Position numbers and translations under genes: made by a program. The notes beneath the pieces were generated by a model, which made no database searches, was not told the origin of the DNA, and was given only the letters and a program-made list of their open reading frames with translations. Shown in pieces: positions 7,601 to 14,889 of a DNA stretch of 35,095 nucleotides. Each line of letters begins with the position of its first letter. Position 1 is the stretch's first letter. The DNA is from a virus. The stretch lies in IMG/VR virus record IMGVR_UViG_3300047320_000061, positions 1 to 35,095 of that record. The stretch is one strand, 5' to 3'.

Positions 7601-8469
7601 ATGCCGTAAGTGACCCATGCGGGGTTGTTGGTCCACGCCGATTTGAACGTCCCGTCCCAGACACCGGTGTAGCTGCGGGTGACCGGGTCGTAGTTGCTCG
7701 GCACCTGCCATTTGCGACCGTTGCAATCCACTGTCACGGCCGGGATGTTGGTGAACTGCTCGGCATCGAATTCGATGTAGAGCAGCGCGGTGTTTGGGTA
7801 CCGCAGCTTCGCGTCGATCACCTCGGTGTAACCGGCGACCAACATGGTGTCGGCAATCTTGTTGGTGTTTTGGTTTGGCGTGATGCGGCGAACGCGGATC
7901 TGCCAGCCAGATGTTGCAGGCGGCAGGTCAACACGGCGGGACCGCTCATAGCGAGTCGTGGTCTTGCCATCGACGGCCTCATCTAGCACCTGCTGATAGG
8001 CGCCGCCGTCAGTCGCGATATCGATCGCGTATTCAATGCGATAGCCGCCGACGTTGCCGTTATCGTCCTGTTGCTGGAGTGCAGGCCACGCAAAGCGCAG
8101 GCGCACGGCGGAAAGCTGAGTGTTCGTCAGAGAGCGAACCCATGCGGTGTCGCTGCGCAGCTCGACGTTCACGGTCGTTTCGTTTTCGACCGAAGGAATG
8201 CCTGGGATGTAGGTCTGATCAACCGCGCCGGTACGCCACTCCCATTTTACATTCGGGAAGTTGACGTTGCCGCTGGCATCGTTGATGGGCGTGTTGTCGA
8301 GGTAGATGTTGGCGGCGGTCGGCACGCCATCGAACTCACCTTCGCCAACTGCGATCAGGATCTTTGCGACGTTGGTCGAGCGCAGGCTGTCAGCAGCTTC
8401 GATAGGAGTCTTCGGACTGGTGCTACCGCCTTTGGCGCCGGTGATGTCGATTTTCTCAGCTGCGCCCAT
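4660..8469 (-). CDS. J: Tail tip host-specificity protein J
   Basis: This 1269-aa protein is the central tail-tip fibre that recognises the host receptor. I chose the ATG at 8469 (MGAAEKIDITGAKGG), which has a Shine-Dalgarno (CTGGAGAAA) just upstream; a longer frame runs through a terminator hairpin. The order is that of gpJ. The N-terminal tip domains include PFMVDKWELYRIAQYCDQLV. Two fibronectin-III-like domains follow at roughly residues 615-700 and 720-810 (for example WPAVNGAVGYDVEWRKD). A long Gln/Asn/Ala-rich segment of repeated heptad-like units spans about 930-1130. Last comes a DUF1983-like C-terminal block (YAWTGYGLGLSNSSG, FLIAADRFILA) ending RVRIGSW. It is the largest gene in the window. 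Confidence 0.95.
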   Translation of the reverse strand: MGAAEKIDITGAKGGSTSPKTPIEAADSLRSTNVAKILIAVGEGEFDGVPTAANIYLDNTPINDASGNVNFPNVKWEWRTGAVDQTYIPGIPSVENETTVNVELRSDTAWVRSLTNTQLSAVRLRFAWPALQQQDDNGNVGGYRIEYAIDIATDGGAYQQVLDEAVDGKTTTRYERSRRVDLPPATSGWQIRVRRITPNQNTNKIADTMLVAGYTEVIDAKLRYPNTALLYIEFDAEQFTNIPAVTVDCNGRKWQVPSNYDPVTRSYTGVWDGTFKSAWTNNPAWVTYGICTADRFGLGKRIKPFMVDKWELYRIAQYCDQLVPNGVGGQEPRFLCDMNLQGKAEAWTLLRDISAIYRGMTYWAQGQLVAQADMPRPQDFDYVFTRANVIDGKFSYGSASTKTRYTRAIVSYDNPANNYDTDVTAFADPDLQRRFGDKPVEISAIGCTRASEAQRRGKWVVMSNNQDRTVTFKTGMEGAIPLPGYIIPVADSLLAGREVGGRISVAAGRVVTLDRDTLAKTGDRLIINLPSGKAEGRTVQSVAGRAITVTTAYSETPTPQLQWALDADDLAIPLYRVLSTKRTTEGDYEIAALQFEPSKFAYIDTGAKLEERPISVIPITVVPAPASVTLTSTTAIAQGLAVTTMTITWPAVNGAVGYDVEWRKDNGNWIKVQRTGSTSVDITGIYSGGYLARVRAVSAYDISSIWRSSILTQLNGKEGLPPAVTSLTAIGLLFGIKLKWTFPPGAEDTQRTEIWYSPATDLAAATKLSDLAYPQSEYTLQGLRAGVRFYFWARLVDRTGNIGPWYPSNGTVVSAISSADAEPILDLLIDELTKDQFGQDLKSEIDGKATQVYVDQQISDLEGQIDDIVSGGVYDPNAAYARYNTVRVGDNLWSAIQAVPAKADGTNGPPNATYWKNVGTVTNDFGAVAAQVQQSKTDITNINGTLSSQASALQGLRTDVDGKASSTTVQQMGSTVTQQGQILTAQGQAITSISNKINDPATGLDAQAGAINSLSGTVNNQGSQINANAQAINGVYAQVNPTMAGETTSYAGSEQTYVGVYSIQSAIIEGDYAQGLRTDTITVQLGQQSAAIQVNQSATITAQNAANSANSAANAASSNAAALKAQVDISYQVKLQANANGTYAWTGYGLGLSNSSGVFQSTFLIAADRFILATTDGAQYASSPFAVIGNQVFIREAFIQKSTIQNLVVGTVLQSEAVNAQGLPLIDVNLQSGAINNRHPSQANTYKVSDSLSDRWVINGVLRVRIGSW

Positions 8470-8485
8470 GCTTTTCTCCAGGCAT

Positions 8486-8506
8486 AAAAAACCGCCAGGC
8501 GGCGGT
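8486..8506 (-). terminator. Terminator-like hairpin just upstream of J
   Basis: On the minus strand, an ACCGCC/GGCGGT stem with a 4-nt loop is followed by a run of U and then GCCTGGAGAAA, the J ribosome-binding site. It has the same hairpin, U-run and RBS arrangement as before the endolysin. Confidence 0.7.
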
Positions 8507-8525
8507 CGGGTCTTCCAGTTCAGGA

Positions 8526-9125
8526 TCAGGTTTTGTCTTCGGCGTAGATCGAGGCAGAAATGATCGCCCCGCCCCACCGCCGGCGACCGATGCAGATTGG
8601 GACAGGGTTGCCGCTGGCTGTGGTGTTCTTGGCGGAACCGAAAGCGTAGGACGGGAGGTTTTCTGGTGCTGCGCTTTGCTTCAGGCCGGATGATTGCGGG
8701 CTGAGCATCTGCATCACACCGCCTAGCACCAAGGACGCGCCCAGCGATTGCCCCCAGCCCTGCATGCCGGGAACAAAGAAGGACGCGACAAAAATAACGG
8801 CACCAATGATTGTCTGGAGAATGCCCGCTCGCTTGCCGCCAGAGACGACGGGGACGATTCTAACCTCGCGAGTCCCGCCCAGCTCAAAGCTGTCCGGTGC
8901 CTCATTCTTCCGGTTGCGAAAGATCGCGAAGCGCATTCCCAAATGGTCCAGTCTTTTGATTTCTTGATCGAACCCAGCAAGGGTTGCTTTCAGGGCCTTG
9001 AACACCTCCCAAACCTGCCCTGAATCGATCTGCCGGCGATGCACCCGGCCAAATTTCTTGGCGAGCGACCCAGAGAAGAGGATGGTAGTCATTGGACTGT
9101 AGTTTGCTGCTGTCACGAGCATCAT
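8526..9125 (-). CDS. I: Tail assembly protein I
   Basis: This 199-aa homologue of lambda gpI is needed for assembly of the tail tip. The N-terminal ubiquitin-like part (MTTILFSGSLAKKFGRVHRR) and the hydrophobic middle (GILQTIIGAVIFVASFFVP) followed by the Gly-rich GWGQSLGASLVLGGVMQ match the family. The end (GNPVPICIGRRRWGG) is typical of gpI, a loop leading to YAEDKT. The start is uncertain: 9125 or 9122 follow a GAGA-type RBS and a hairpin, while 9092 (MTTILF) aligns better with the family N-terminus but lacks a Shine-Dalgarno. The gene lies directly upstream of J, as in lambda. It is separated from K by a three-gene insertion. Confidence 0.88.
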   Translation of the reverse strand: MMLVTAANYSPMTTILFSGSLAKKFGRVHRRQIDSGQVWEVFKALKATLAGFDQEIKRLDHLGMRFAIFRNRKNEAPDSFELGGTREVRIVPVVSGGKRAGILQTIIGAVIFVASFFVPGMQGWGQSLGASLVLGGVMQMLSPQSSGLKQSAAPENLPSYAFGSAKNTTASGNPVPICIGRRRWGGAIISASIYAEDKT

Positions 9126-9141
9126 CGTCTCACAAATAAAT

Positions 9142-9159
9142 AGCCACCCGAAGGTGGCT
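9142..9159 (-). terminator. Hairpin upstream of tail gene I
   Basis: A 7-bp perfect stem AGCCACC/GGTGGCT with a tight loop lies 16 bp before the gene I start. The following minus-strand sequence (TATTTATTTG) is U-rich but interrupted, so termination would be partial. Confidence 0.55.
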
Positions 9160-9168
9160 TATCGTCGT

Positions 9169-9513
9169 TCAGAGGCAGTCTTTCACTGCTGCCTCGATGG
9201 CTGATCGCCCTATACCAGGCATCCACGCGACACGTTGATAGAAGTTTACCCGGCTGCCGCTGGCAGACTTGCTCACCTCCACCAACTCGTCGGTCAGCTG
9301 CATCGCTCCAATCACGATCCGATATCCGTCGGAAGTCTCAGACATGACCGCTTCAGAGCGAGCGTCTTGCCATTTCGGGAAAACGCAGAGGGCATATTCC
9401 TTTGGCGACTTTTTGGTGTCCGCGCTTGTCGTCGGCGGGTTGGTTTTCAAATCGCTGGGAGACACGCAGCCAGCCAGCAGGGCAACCGCCAGCGCCCCTA
9501 TCAAAATTCGCAT
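9169..9513 (-). CDS. Lipoprotein inserted between tail genes K and I
   Basis: A 114-aa protein with a clear lipoprotein signal: MRILIGALAVALLAGC, with the lipobox LAGC and Cys at residue 16. Ser and Pro at +2 and +3/+4 (C-V-S-P) do not suggest inner-membrane retention, so outer-membrane anchoring is likely. The mature domain contains CVFPKWQDARSEAVMSETSDG and ends AAVKDCL, leaving two Cys that could form a disulfide. A GAGGGA RBS lies 7 bp before the ATG. Lambda has no lipoprotein here. Phage lipoproteins in such positions often block superinfection or modify the envelope, but that role is inference only. Confidence 0.8.
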   Translation of the reverse strand: MRILIGALAVALLAGCVSPSDLKTNPPTTSADTKKSPKEYALCVFPKWQDARSEAVMSETSDGYRIVIGAMQLTDELVEVSKSASGSRVNFYQRVAWMPGIGRSAIEAAVKDCL

Positions 9514-9689
9514 GATGATCCCTCATTGAGAAAGGGCCGAGGGTAGCACCGGCCTGTCTGCCCATCCAGTGTGGACAAAAGGCCAGTAACGAGATTGGAT
9601 CCAGCCGTAGTAGCTTTCCGACCTCAATCAACCGCCCTGTCTGTTGCTGGCAAGCGTGGGACCGGGGCAATATGACCTAGGAGGTCAAT
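9514..9689. other. 176-bp intergenic region flanking the inserted cassette
   Basis: This non-coding gap separates the divergent lipoprotein gene (minus) and the 65-aa gene (plus). On the plus strand TTGCTG (9644) and CAATAT (9668) are spaced 18 bp. The implied transcript start would fall on the Shine-Dalgarno at 9679, so I do not call a promoter. No terminator or repeat is seen. Confidence 0.4.
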
Positions 9690-9887
9690 GTGGCACTAGT
9701 AGTTAACAATCTCCAACTTTCCAGATTCAACACGCCGCCGACCGCTCAGATCCACCTTAGCGATCAAGACGGTTGCGCTGTAATCGTGAACATCAAGCTT
9801 GAAGGAAAGCCCGTTGACGAATTTTCTATTAAAGAAATGACTGCACTGGCATTAATAGCTGCGAAGCATCTTACGCATCAGGTTTGA
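9690..9887 (+). CDS. Small plus-strand moron-like gene within the tail operon
   Basis: A 65-aa protein of unknown function, and the only plausible plus-strand gene inside the virion operon. The start is GTG at 9690, with a perfect Shine-Dalgarno AGGAGGT at 9679-9685. The overlapping ATG at 9688 meets a stop after two codons. The product begins MALVVNNLQLSRFN, looks like a small alpha/beta protein (VIVNIKLEGKPVDEFSIKE) and ends in an Ala/Leu-rich helix. There is no signal peptide. It converges with the next minus-strand gene, overlapping it by 17 bp. Opposite orientation, strong RBS and less GC-rich composition are typical of a moron, a gene expressed from the prophage. Confidence 0.6.
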   Translation: MALVVNNLQLSRFNTPPTAQIHLSDQDGCAVIVNIKLEGKPVDEFSIKEMTALALIAAKHLTHQV

Positions 9888-10104
9888 TGTGCGCTTGAAT
9901 TGAATCGATGCGTGCCGCAAGAGACGCTTCTGCAGTAGCTCTTGCGGCACACTCCGAGTTCAATTGAACACTGAAGCTCGATACGGCCTGGGCTAGCACC
10001 GCAACGCGTTCGTCGCTGATCCGAATCATTCCAGCAGTGCTATCGGTTAGATAGGCCTCATTGATATACAACTGCCCGTCAACCACTGCAAACATCTTCT
10101 CCAT
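9871..10104 (-). CDS. J C-terminus-like small protein
   Basis: A 77-aa protein starting at the ATG at 10104, where AGGAGG lies about 5 bp upstream; a longer frame from 10131 overlaps gene K and lacks this RBS. The first 30 residues (FAVVDGQLYINEAYLTDST) resemble the segment of J near its C-terminus (FAVIGNQVFIREAFIQKST), followed by a helical tail (AARATAEASLAARIDSIQ). It may be a detached or duplicated J tip module. It lies between K and the moron-like cassette. The similarity is by eye over about 20 residues; function unknown. Confidence 0.65.
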   Translation of the reverse strand: MEKMFAVVDGQLYINEAYLTDSTAGMIRISDERVAVLAQAVSSFSVQLNSECAARATAEASLAARIDSIQAHIKPDA

Positions 10105-10127
10105 ATTTCCTCCTGCGGCATCGCCGC

Positions 10128-10892
10128 TCACTGTTTCGCGTCTTTGTGCCTGAGGATCAGGCGTGTTCTGTCATGCCAAGGCCCGCCGAAGACAATGATC
10201 TCGGACGGCTTGCCGTACATGTGATGCAGCAGGAAAGGCCCGGCGCCGTGCACCGCCACCGGTTCGCTGGGCAACATTGGATTTGGGCCGAGGTATATTC
10301 CTGCATGGTTTGGGTGCTTCGTCCGCCCTACTTCCATAACGATCATGTCGCCTCGTTGCGGGGTGCCGACACGCTCGAAGCCAGCCGCCTCGTAGGCCTG
10401 TTCATACAGGCTCGGTCCGTCGGCCTGCTCCCACCATCCGTCCTCGCGTTTGAACGCCTCAAATTCCAGCCCCCATTCGCGCTTGTACCAGTCAGCGCAC
10501 ACCTGCCAGCAATCCCAGGCGCCGTGCACGAACGGACGACCGAGTAACGGCGTGTGCCCAGTCGGTACGATGGTGCGCAGATCGCCTTCGGGCCAGCTCA
10601 TGATGTGCCATGGCAGTTCGGTCGCCTCGCACATGGCCAGATCGCGCGGCGAAGGCCGGCTGGTCGCGTCCGGATGCGAGTGAACGATGCCGACCACCTC
10701 TCCCTGGTCTTCAGCAGCGGCGTACTCCTCCGGAGCTATCCGAAACTCTTCGTTTGGCTCGGTCGCGGTGTTCGCGCACGGGATGTATTGCTGCTTGCGA
10801 CCAACGCTGATCAGCAGCCCGCAGGACTCGCGGGGGTATTCGGCGGCAGCATGGGCCTGCACCGCCTTCAGAATGTGTTTGAGCAAGGTCAA
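10128..10892 (-). CDS. K: Tail assembly protein K (JAMM + NlpC/P60)
   Basis: This 254-aa homologue of lambda gpK is a tail-tip assembly factor with two peptidase-like domains. The N-terminal Mov34/JAMM domain has E22 and the metal-binding H71-S-H73 with S81 and D84 (HSHPDATSRPSPRD). The C-terminal NlpC/P60 domain has the catalytic Cys128 (WDCWQVCADWY), His196 (HPNHAGIYLG) and a further His215 (AVHGAG). Both active sites appear intact, so it may cut peptidoglycan or process the tail. It overlaps gene L by 4 bp. The domain order is diagnostic. Confidence 0.94.
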   Translation of the reverse strand: MTLLKHILKAVQAHAAAEYPRESCGLLISVGRKQQYIPCANTATEPNEEFRIAPEEYAAAEDQGEVVGIVHSHPDATSRPSPRDLAMCEATELPWHIMSWPEGDLRTIVPTGHTPLLGRPFVHGAWDCWQVCADWYKREWGLEFEAFKREDGWWEQADGPSLYEQAYEAAGFERVGTPQRGDMIVMEVGRTKHPNHAGIYLGPNPMLPSEPVAVHGAGPFLLHHMYGKPSEIIVFGGPWHDRTRLILRHKDAKQ

Positions 10893-11638
10893 CTCCTAGC
10901 GATCAGCGAGACAGCCGGGAAGCCGCCGAAGGGCAATTCGTTGTTGGCACCCCAGCGTGGTTCACAGCCAGTGGTAAGCAACCCATTGCACTCATCGAGC
11001 TCAGGGTCGCCAGTCGAGTTACCGTCCTTGTCGAAATACGGACCGGTGTAGCCGCAGTTCGGCCCCCGATATCCCCCGGTGAGGCACCAATGGCACAGCG
11101 TGGTCATCTGGCGCCCGATTGATTCGCCACCTACGTCGCCCGGGCTGGCAAGCTCCCACGAAACGGTCTCCCCGTCCTCGTTGGTCTTCTGGTCCAGATA
11201 CCAGACTTCGATGGATTCCTGCGTGGGGTCAGCCTCAGCGTTGCCTGCCGGGAAGTTGGCCGCGTCGATGTAACGCACCAACGTGTGCCGCATGGTCAGC
11301 TTGAATTCGAGCAGATCGTCGAAGGCCAAACACAGAGCTGTGATGCGCCCATTCACGTTCCCGACAGAGAGCGTTGGACGCACCGCTGTCCCGTCGCCAT
11401 TGGCCTCAATGCCGTCAATCTGCATCGGCCAAGCGCCGTACTCCTCACCCTGCCACCAGATCGACTTCGCCGGCAGTTGGTCAGCGTCATCGCCAGCCGC
11501 GATGAGCTCGGCCTGAGTGTGCGGGATTGAGTGACCGTGGAACCGCAGGATGTCGGCACCGTAATCAGAGCCGTCCAGCTCAAACAGCAGCACCTCGCTG
11601 CCAGGCTCAAGAACCTGCAGGTCATTGATCAGGGGCAT
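10889..11638 (-). CDS. L: Minor tail protein L, Fe-S cluster type
   Basis: This 249-aa homologue of lambda gpL is a tail-tip protein between M and the J hub. The C-terminal part has clustered cysteines at 182 and 185 (LCHWC), 195 (GPNCGYTG), 217 and 225 (ECNGLLTTGCEPRWG). This agrees with the iron-sulfur-binding C-terminal domain known for lambda gpL. The N-terminal domain (LFELDGSDYGADILRFHGH) is beta-rich. The C-terminus FGGFPAVSLIARS is typical. The order M, L, K is exactly that of lambda. Cluster binding itself is inferred from the family. Confidence 0.92.
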   Translation of the reverse strand: MPLINDLQVLEPGSEVLLFELDGSDYGADILRFHGHSIPHTQAELIAAGDDADQLPAKSIWWQGEEYGAWPMQIDGIEANGDGTAVRPTLSVGNVNGRITALCLAFDDLLEFKLTMRHTLVRYIDAANFPAGNAEADPTQESIEVWYLDQKTNEDGETVSWELASPGDVGGESIGRQMTTLCHWCLTGGYRGPNCGYTGPYFDKDGNSTGDPELDECNGLLTTGCEPRWGANNELPFGGFPAVSLIARS

Positions 11639-11647
11639 GATGAATCC

Positions 11648-11986
11648 TTAGGGGTGGAATGCTTGGTCGAACGTGGCAGTGAGCTTGAACTGGCCGCCAC
11701 CCAACGGCGTTGGCACTGCCTTCTCACAGGTGTACAGGCCAACCTCGCCAAGCGGTGTGGTCCATTTGAAGGCTTTGGCCCCCGCATGCCGGTCAAGGAA
11801 TGCCATGATCCCTAACACCCTCGCCTTGCTGCCGGTGTAGGTGATGGGGAACGACTGTTCCTTGTTGTTCGGCCCATCACCCACCGTTTGTTTGTAGCCG
11901 TTACCGAACTGAGACTTGCGAACCCGCCAGTCAACATCTGGCGAATCTCCGGTCTGGGTCGGCCAGGTGAAGGTTTCGATTGCCAT
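11648..11986 (-). CDS. M: Minor tail protein M
   Basis: A 112-aa tail-tip protein of the lambda gpM family, close to the lambda length of 109 aa. Features that identify it are the N-terminal ETFTWPTQTG with DWRVRKSQFGNGYKQ, and the late KWTTPLGEVGLYTCEK. It starts at the ATG at 11986, one base after the stop of the tape measure gene, and is followed by L after 9 bp. It would form a ring at the distal end of the tail tube together with L. No unusual feature. Confidence 0.9.
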   Translation of the reverse strand: MAIETFTWPTQTGDSPDVDWRVRKSQFGNGYKQTVGDGPNNKEQSFPITYTGSKARVLGIMAFLDRHAGAKAFKWTTPLGEVGLYTCEKAVPTPLGGGQFKLTATFDQAFHP

Positions 11987-11987
11987 A

Positions 11988-14879
11988 TCAGGTCCTTGTC
12001 TGCCGGAAGCTCACGCCACCCGGGCGCCACGAATCAGCAACCGCCTTGTCAGCCGCTTGCTTGATCTGGATTTGCAGGTTTTGCGCGAGTGCTACCTGAT
12101 CAAGCTCCAAACCTTCCGAGCTACGATCCTCGACGGCGATGCTTACCGGGGCACTGATCTGTACGTTCGAGCCACCGCCACCAATGGAGCGGATGCCGAG
12201 CGCGCCGGTACTGGTGCGTGCCAGAGGGACAATGGCCTCTGGTCCTGCCTCACCCATAACGCCAGTCTGGCCGCCAGTCATGCCGAATGCCGTGGGCGAA
12301 CTCACAATGCTGTTCGTGAATGCGCCGCCATTGGCGAACATTTGCACGCCCGAGTCCCAAGCTCCGCCCTTGGCCTGCGCCGCAGCCCAATTCGAATAGT
12401 CAGCGCCGGTATACCCCGCCTGGGTCGAACCTGCGGAGCTCGCCGCCGCGCCTCCGAAGTAGCTCAGCCCTGCTCCGAATAGAGAACTGAGCAGCTGCGA
12501 TGAAGCCTGCCGAGTCGCGATTCGCGCCATATCAGCGAGAATCGACTTCGCGAAGTCGGAGAACGAAAGTTTCCCGGTCAACGCGAAGTTTACCACTGCG
12601 TCCTCCATGGAGCTGAAAGCGTCGGTGAACAGGCTCTTCGTCTGCCCGGCAACGTTCTTGGCGCTATCGAGATAGTTTTCCCAGGCCGAGGTAGCCCCAT
12701 TCGTCCAATCACCCTGGGCAGTTTCAACGTCGGCGTAGTTCTGCCGGATCTGGTCCGTTGCCTTTTTGTTGGCATCGGCAAGAGCCTGCGACTTCTTGGA
12801 AAACTCCTCATCCGACATATTGCGGGATGGGTCGGAGCGTTGGTTCTCCAAATCAAGTGATTGCTGGGCAAAGCGGTCTTGCTGGCTGTTCAGCTCGTTG
12901 TTCAGCGAGTTCTGGCGATCGCCTCGACCGACGCCGAGCGCTGCCCGCTGGCCTGCAAGCTCCAAGGCCTTTTGCTGCTGCCCCAAAGCCTGCACATACG
13001 AATTAATCGCCCGCTCCTGCTTCGCCAGCCGACCTTCCTCGTTGGTCGCCAGCACTGAAAGCTCGGTGTCAGCATCCTGCTGCGCCTTAACCATGCTGGT
13101 GCGCGCATCGGCGATCTTCTGGTCCAGCTGGATACGCTGTTCAGCAGTTGTTGAAGACTTGTCGCGGGTCGCCTCCAGCGCCGATATCTCGGCCTGATAG
13201 GCGTTGGTGACCTCTTCCTTCTCCGCCTGGATCAGTGCTACGCGTTGGGCCGCATACGACTCTTGCGAGATGATTCCGGCCTTTTGCTGGGCGTCCAGAT
13301 CCTTCTGGGCGTTGCCGTAGGTAGCCGTGAGAGCTTTGAGCTGGTTCTGCGTGTCGTTGAAACTGGTCAGATCCAGCTGGTTCGCCGGTCCCGACAGCTT
13401 TTTCTCGTACGACTTGCGGATATCGCTGATGCGCTGCTCGATCTCCACTTGGGAGCGACCAGAACTGAGGCCTTGGGTGCGAGCCTCGGCGATCTCCTTT
13501 TCCATCTTTTGCTGGTCGGTCAGGTATTTCAGACCATCTGCCAGCCATTTGTCCTCGCCCGCGATTTGCTGACGGCGGCTCGACTCTTCCTGACCAGTCA
13601 GCGCGGCCTTCTGCTGCTGAAGGTCGACGGCTTTCTGGGCTGCCGCGATTTGCTGCTGGTAGTAGGCGACCAGTTTTTGGTTTCCAAGCTCCTGAGCATC
13701 CTGCAGCTGGCCCTGCAGCACCTGGAGACGGAACAGCTCAGGACTGGCTTGCAGGCCGGTTTTCAGTTGGTTCCATGCACTGCTGATGCTTGTGCGTACT
13801 TCATTCCACGCTCTCGCAAGGCCACGAGTGGAGTCTTCCATCTCCTTGTTGCGGCGCGTCATCTCATCCGCAACGGCGGTGGAAAGGGTTTTGATCGCCC
13901 CCATCCGGTCGCCCTGCTCTTCCAGAGCGCGGATCTGATCGTAGGTGGACTGAGTGATGACGCCGTATTTGTTGCTGTACTCGACAGCCAGGTCTGTGAC
14001 CTTGCCTTTGGTAGAGGACAGCTGGTCAGCAATGCTGGCCGCGCTTTGCCCAGTGGCCGCCGCCGTCTCGGTCGCTGCTCGAGCAACCTCCTGAAACACC
14101 TCGCCGGTCAGCCTGCCATTCTGCGCGAGCGACAAAACTGCCTCGCCAGCCTCGGTGAAGTGCCGACCATCCGCGAGAGTGGTGGCGAACGCGGACAACT
14201 GGTCGGCCGTTTTACCAACGACGCCACCCGTGCTGATGACTGCCTTGTTGTACTCGTTGAACTGAGACTGCGAAGACAGCAGCGCAGCACCCAAAACGCC
14301 GACGGCAGCAGCCGACAGCGTGAATGGGTTAATCAGCCCCAACACATAGCTGCCCATGGCTTTTGCGGCAGCACCTACACCCCCAAAGGAGTCCTTGAGC
14401 TGACCACCTTGCTGAAGCAGGACGCTGAATGGCGCCTGACCGCCCTGAAGGCTGGTAACAATGTCCGTAAACTGTGACGGCACGGTCCGTAGAGCCGCAG
14501 CAGTTTGCTTGGCCGTGTTGCCGGTGCGCAAAAGCGAGTCGTCGAACCTTGTGAGATTCGCGCGGGACTGGTCGATCTTCGCCTGGTATTCGCTGAACGT
14601 TGCCGCGTCCAGGCCTACACCCTTGTGCTTGGAGAGCTTGGTTTCCAGTTCATCCAGACGGCCCAGAGCCTTTACGGTCGGATCAATCTCGCCCAGCAGG
14701 TCTGCCAGCTCATCCGCCTGGCTCTTGATGGCCTTCGAGGCTTTGTCAGCCCCTCGCGCGACACCTTCCGCAGCTTTCTCGGCCCGTCCGCCCGCCGCAG
14801 TGAGCTTGTCGAGGTCGGAGCTCGCCTGCGCGGCATCGGTCGAATCGACCTTGATCCCGAGTTCAGCAATCGATGGCAT
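11988..14879 (-). CDS. H: Tail length tape measure protein H
   Basis: This 963-aa protein sets tail length and helps DNA entry. It begins MPSIAELGIKVDSTDAAQA, the usual start of lambda-like tape measures. It has a hydrophobic segment at roughly 173-203 (GSYVLGLINPFTLSAAAVG), long coiled-coil stretches rich in Gln, Glu, Lys and Ala through the centre, and a lambda-type C-terminal domain at about 770-815 (FSDFAKSILADMARIATRQ). A Gly/Ala-rich end follows. The length would correspond to a tail of roughly lambda size. It lies between the G/GT assembly genes and M, exactly as expected. Confidence 0.95.
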   Translation of the reverse strand: MPSIAELGIKVDSTDAAQASSDLDKLTAAGGRAEKAAEGVARGADKASKAIKSQADELADLLGEIDPTVKALGRLDELETKLSKHKGVGLDAATFSEYQAKIDQSRANLTRFDDSLLRTGNTAKQTAAALRTVPSQFTDIVTSLQGGQAPFSVLLQQGGQLKDSFGGVGAAAKAMGSYVLGLINPFTLSAAAVGVLGAALLSSQSQFNEYNKAVISTGGVVGKTADQLSAFATTLADGRHFTEAGEAVLSLAQNGRLTGEVFQEVARAATETAAATGQSAASIADQLSSTKGKVTDLAVEYSNKYGVITQSTYDQIRALEEQGDRMGAIKTLSTAVADEMTRRNKEMEDSTRGLARAWNEVRTSISSAWNQLKTGLQASPELFRLQVLQGQLQDAQELGNQKLVAYYQQQIAAAQKAVDLQQQKAALTGQEESSRRQQIAGEDKWLADGLKYLTDQQKMEKEIAEARTQGLSSGRSQVEIEQRISDIRKSYEKKLSGPANQLDLTSFNDTQNQLKALTATYGNAQKDLDAQQKAGIISQESYAAQRVALIQAEKEEVTNAYQAEISALEATRDKSSTTAEQRIQLDQKIADARTSMVKAQQDADTELSVLATNEEGRLAKQERAINSYVQALGQQQKALELAGQRAALGVGRGDRQNSLNNELNSQQDRFAQQSLDLENQRSDPSRNMSDEEFSKKSQALADANKKATDQIRQNYADVETAQGDWTNGATSAWENYLDSAKNVAGQTKSLFTDAFSSMEDAVVNFALTGKLSFSDFAKSILADMARIATRQASSQLLSSLFGAGLSYFGGAAASSAGSTQAGYTGADYSNWAAAQAKGGAWDSGVQMFANGGAFTNSIVSSPTAFGMTGGQTGVMGEAGPEAIVPLARTSTGALGIRSIGGGGSNVQISAPVSIAVEDRSSEGLELDQVALAQNLQIQIKQAADKAVADSWRPGGVSFRQTRT

Positions 14880-14889
14880 GCTCGCTCCG

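Noticed and set aside
6451-7986. 511-codon open frame on the plus strand
   Set aside because: It lies wholly antisense to J, has Arg/His-rich composition without any domain, and has no operon context; a shadow of high-GC coding sequence.
9644-9673. Possible promoter TTGCTG-N18-CAATAT for the 65-aa plus-strand gene
   Set aside because: The predicted start would fall on the Shine-Dalgarno at 9679, leaving the mRNA without a complete RBS.
13245-14477. 410-codon plus-strand frame opposite the tape measure gene
   Set aside because: Antisense shadow of a repetitive coiled-coil gene; no recognisable domain or RBS.
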